From the NCBI GenBank assembly GCA_900759575.1, contig CAAEVU010000090.1:1-7109 (forward strand): 7,109 bases of DNA. The letters run 5' to 3'. The notes under the pieces are model-generated. The model was not told where the DNA came from. It ran no database searches and saw only the letters and a list, made by a program, of their open reading frames with translations. The stretch is from Clostridia bacterium (GTDB taxonomy: Bacteria > Bacillota > Clostridia > Oscillospirales > Acutalibacteraceae). A program made the position numbers and the translations under genes. Positions 6,318 to 7,109 of this stretch are shown one piece after another (within the stretch, counting starts at the first letter, position 1; each line of letters opens with the position of its first letter).

Positions 6318-6342
6318 GGGAAGGGGGAAAAGGGGGGAAGGG
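6318..6342 (+). other. G-quadruplex-type motif
   Basis: The plus strand carries four G-runs of 3, 5, 6 and 3 bases separated by A2, A4 and A2. This satisfies the standard intramolecular quadruplex pattern (at least three G, loops of 1-7). It lies about 48 bp upstream of the -35 box of the DUF1015 promoter, and about 146 bp upstream of the operon promoter on the opposite strand. Whether it folds in the cell is not shown by sequence. Confidence 0.55.
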
Positions 6343-6389
6343 ACACTTTCGGAAAACGCCGGTCCCAGCCCTTTTCCCCCTGATTTCTG

Positions 6390-6418
6390 TTGACGGGGGG
6401 CGGCCAAATGGCTACAAT
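6390..6418 (+). promoter_or_regulatory. Sigma-A-type promoter for the DUF1015 gene
   Basis: TTGACG (6390-6395, 5 of 6 to consensus) and TACAAT (6413-6418, 5 of 6 to consensus) are separated by exactly 17 nt. Transcription should start near 6425, giving a 5' untranslated region of about 55 nt. This is one of the two best promoters in the window and drives transcription away from the ABC operon. Confidence 0.8.
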
Positions 6419-6464
6419 AATGAGGATGGAACCGGTTTTCAGCCGGGGCTACCCTACACATGAA

Positions 6465-6479
6465 AAAGGAAGTGATCCC
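6465..6479 (+). promoter_or_regulatory. Extended Shine-Dalgarno sequence of the DUF1015 gene
   Basis: AAAGGAAGTGATCC lies directly before the ATG at 6480. It matches the full complement of the usual bacterial 16S rRNA 3' end (AAAGGAGGTGATCC) at every base but one, far longer than the 4-6 bases typical of the other genes here. It fixes ATG 6480 as the start. The ATG at 6460 opens a different reading frame. Confidence 0.75.
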
Positions 6480-7109
6480 ATGGCAGACATCCGGCCCTTT
6501 CGGGCACTGCGTTACGACCTTGAGAAAGCGGGGAGAATTCAGGACCTGACCTGCCCGCCCTACGACATCATCAGCGAGGACCAGCGTAGAGAATACCTTT
6601 CCCGCAACGATCACAACATCATCCGTCTGGAGCTTCCCAAAGAGGGGGAAAATCCCTACCAGGAAGCCGCCCGGACCTTGAAGGCGTGGCAGGAAGAGGG
6701 AGCTCTCCGCTTCGACATGGAGGAAGGCTTCTACCTGTACGAAGAGGAATTTCTTTCCAAAGTGGACCAGGGGGAGACGAAAAAAGTGCGGGGCCTGGTG
6801 TGCCGGGTCCGGCTGGAGGACTTCCAAAACGGCGTGGTGCTTCCCCACGAGGAGACCCTTTCCAAAGCCAAGGAAGACCGGTTCCAACTGCTTTCCGCCA
6901 CCCAGTGCAATTTCAGCTCCATCTATTCCCTGTATCAGGACGAACACCATGTGACCGCCCAGCGGCTGGAGAACCTGTCCCAGTCCTGCCCGCCCAGGTA
7001 TGAGTTTTCCGACGGCCTGGTGACTCACCGGCTGTGGGTCATCAATGACCCGGTGGCCATAGAGGCTCTGCGGGAAGATTTCGCCGGACGGAAACTGTAC
7101 ATCGCCGAC
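6480..7109 (+). CDS. DUF1015 family protein, N-terminal part, cut by window edge
   Basis: An ATG at 6480 opens a frame of 210 codons that runs off the right edge without a stop. Family members are usually about 400-420 residues, so roughly half is present. Recognisable features are the N-terminal IRPFRALRYD (4-13), CPPYDIIS (25-32) and LPHEETLSKAKEDR (121-134), which correspond to conserved blocks of DUF1015. The last visible residues, YIAD (207-210), are where the family normally continues into its conserved DGHHRY block, just beyond the window. There is no signal peptide or membrane helix, so the protein is probably cytoplasmic. The biochemical function of the family is not established. It has its own strong promoter and an almost full-length Shine-Dalgarno match, is transcribed away from the ABC operon and shows no functional link to it. 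A second gene could follow outside the window. Confidence 0.9.
   Translation, partial: MADIRPFRALRYDLEKAGRIQDLTCPPYDIISEDQRREYLSRNDHNIIRLELPKEGENPYQEAARTLKAWQEEGALRFDMEEGFYLYEEEFLSKVDQGETKKVRGLVCRVRLEDFQNGVVLPHEETLSKAKEDRFQLLSATQCNFSSIYSLYQDEHHVTAQRLENLSQSCPPRYEFSDGLVTHRLWVINDPVAIEALREDFAGRKLYIAD

Larger units (their letters stand above)
6069..6479. other. Divergent intergenic region between the ABC operon and the DUF1015 gene
   Basis: These 411 bases hold no gene I can support. From left to right they contain the 5' untranslated part of the ABC operon (6069-6137), its promoter (6144-6172) and a T-rich stretch with T-tracts repeating about every helical turn (6173-6230). Next comes a segment of C-runs and G-runs (6251-6380) including a G-quadruplex-type array, then the DUF1015 promoter (6390-6418) and its short 5' untranslated region. 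Within the C/G-run segment, TTCCCCCCT (6282-6290) and AGGGGGGAA (6331-6339) are perfect inverted repeats enclosing a smaller CTTCC/GGAAG hairpin (6306-6323). The long minus-strand frame crossing this region lacks family features and runs antisense to DUF1015, so I treat it as noncoding. Confidence 0.7.

Noticed and set aside
6298..6345. Inverted repeat TGTCCC/GGGACA in the intergenic region, the same hexamers as in the importer leader helix
   Set aside because: Six-base matches within runs of G and C are expected by chance. No terminator, U-tract or leader-like arrangement accompanies them, so a second copy of the leader element is not supported.
6258..7028. Minus-strand open frame of 256 codons across the intergenic region and the DUF1015 gene
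   Set aside because: It runs antisense to a recognisable DUF1015 frame and covers that gene's promoter and Shine-Dalgarno. The translation shows no family features.

Overview
The window looks like a chromosomal segment from a moderately GC-rich gut-type member of the Clostridia (Oscillospiraceae/Ruminococcaceae-like). This rests on Gram-positive-style lipoprotein and membrane anchors, strong AGGAGG ribosome binding sites, compact operons and the protein families present. The taxonomic placement is inference. No rRNA, tRNA, CRISPR array, insertion sequence or phage gene is visible.

Layout. Positions 1-1017 (minus) hold a nearly complete substrate-binding lipoprotein of the PF04392 (TrpX-like) ABC importer family, cut by the left edge. 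It is preceded (1018-1205) by its own sigma-A-type promoter and a roughly 150-nt leader. The leader contains a textbook intrinsic terminator and an upstream segment that can pair with the terminator's 5' arm, so it looks like an attenuator or riboswitch. I could not match it to a known class. Positions 1213-6068 (minus) hold a four-gene operon read in the order ATPase, permease, GldG-like protein, DUF4340 protein. Together they make one Gld-type ABC system: a cytoplasmic ATPase, a six-helix ABC-2 permease and two membrane-anchored proteins with large domains outside the membrane. Gene junctions are tight: a 4-nt overlap, a 14-nt gap and a 4-nt gap. Positions 6069-6479 form a divergent intergenic region with a promoter on each strand, phased A-tracts and a G-quadruplex-type G-run array. 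From 6480 to the right edge (plus) is the first half of a DUF1015 protein with an unusually complete Shine-Dalgarno sequence.

How the parts fit. The Gld-type operon has no terminator of its own before the next promoter. The importer's -35 box begins 7 nt after the DUF4340 stop codon, so the leader terminator at 1059-1101 probably ends readthrough from the operon as well as gating the importer gene. The most interesting items are the unassigned attenuator leader, with two hairpin loops sharing a GCAAGU motif, and the Gld-type ABC/DUF4340 system. That system is of unknown function outside gliding bacteria, and here its ATPase carries an acidic, internally repeated tail.
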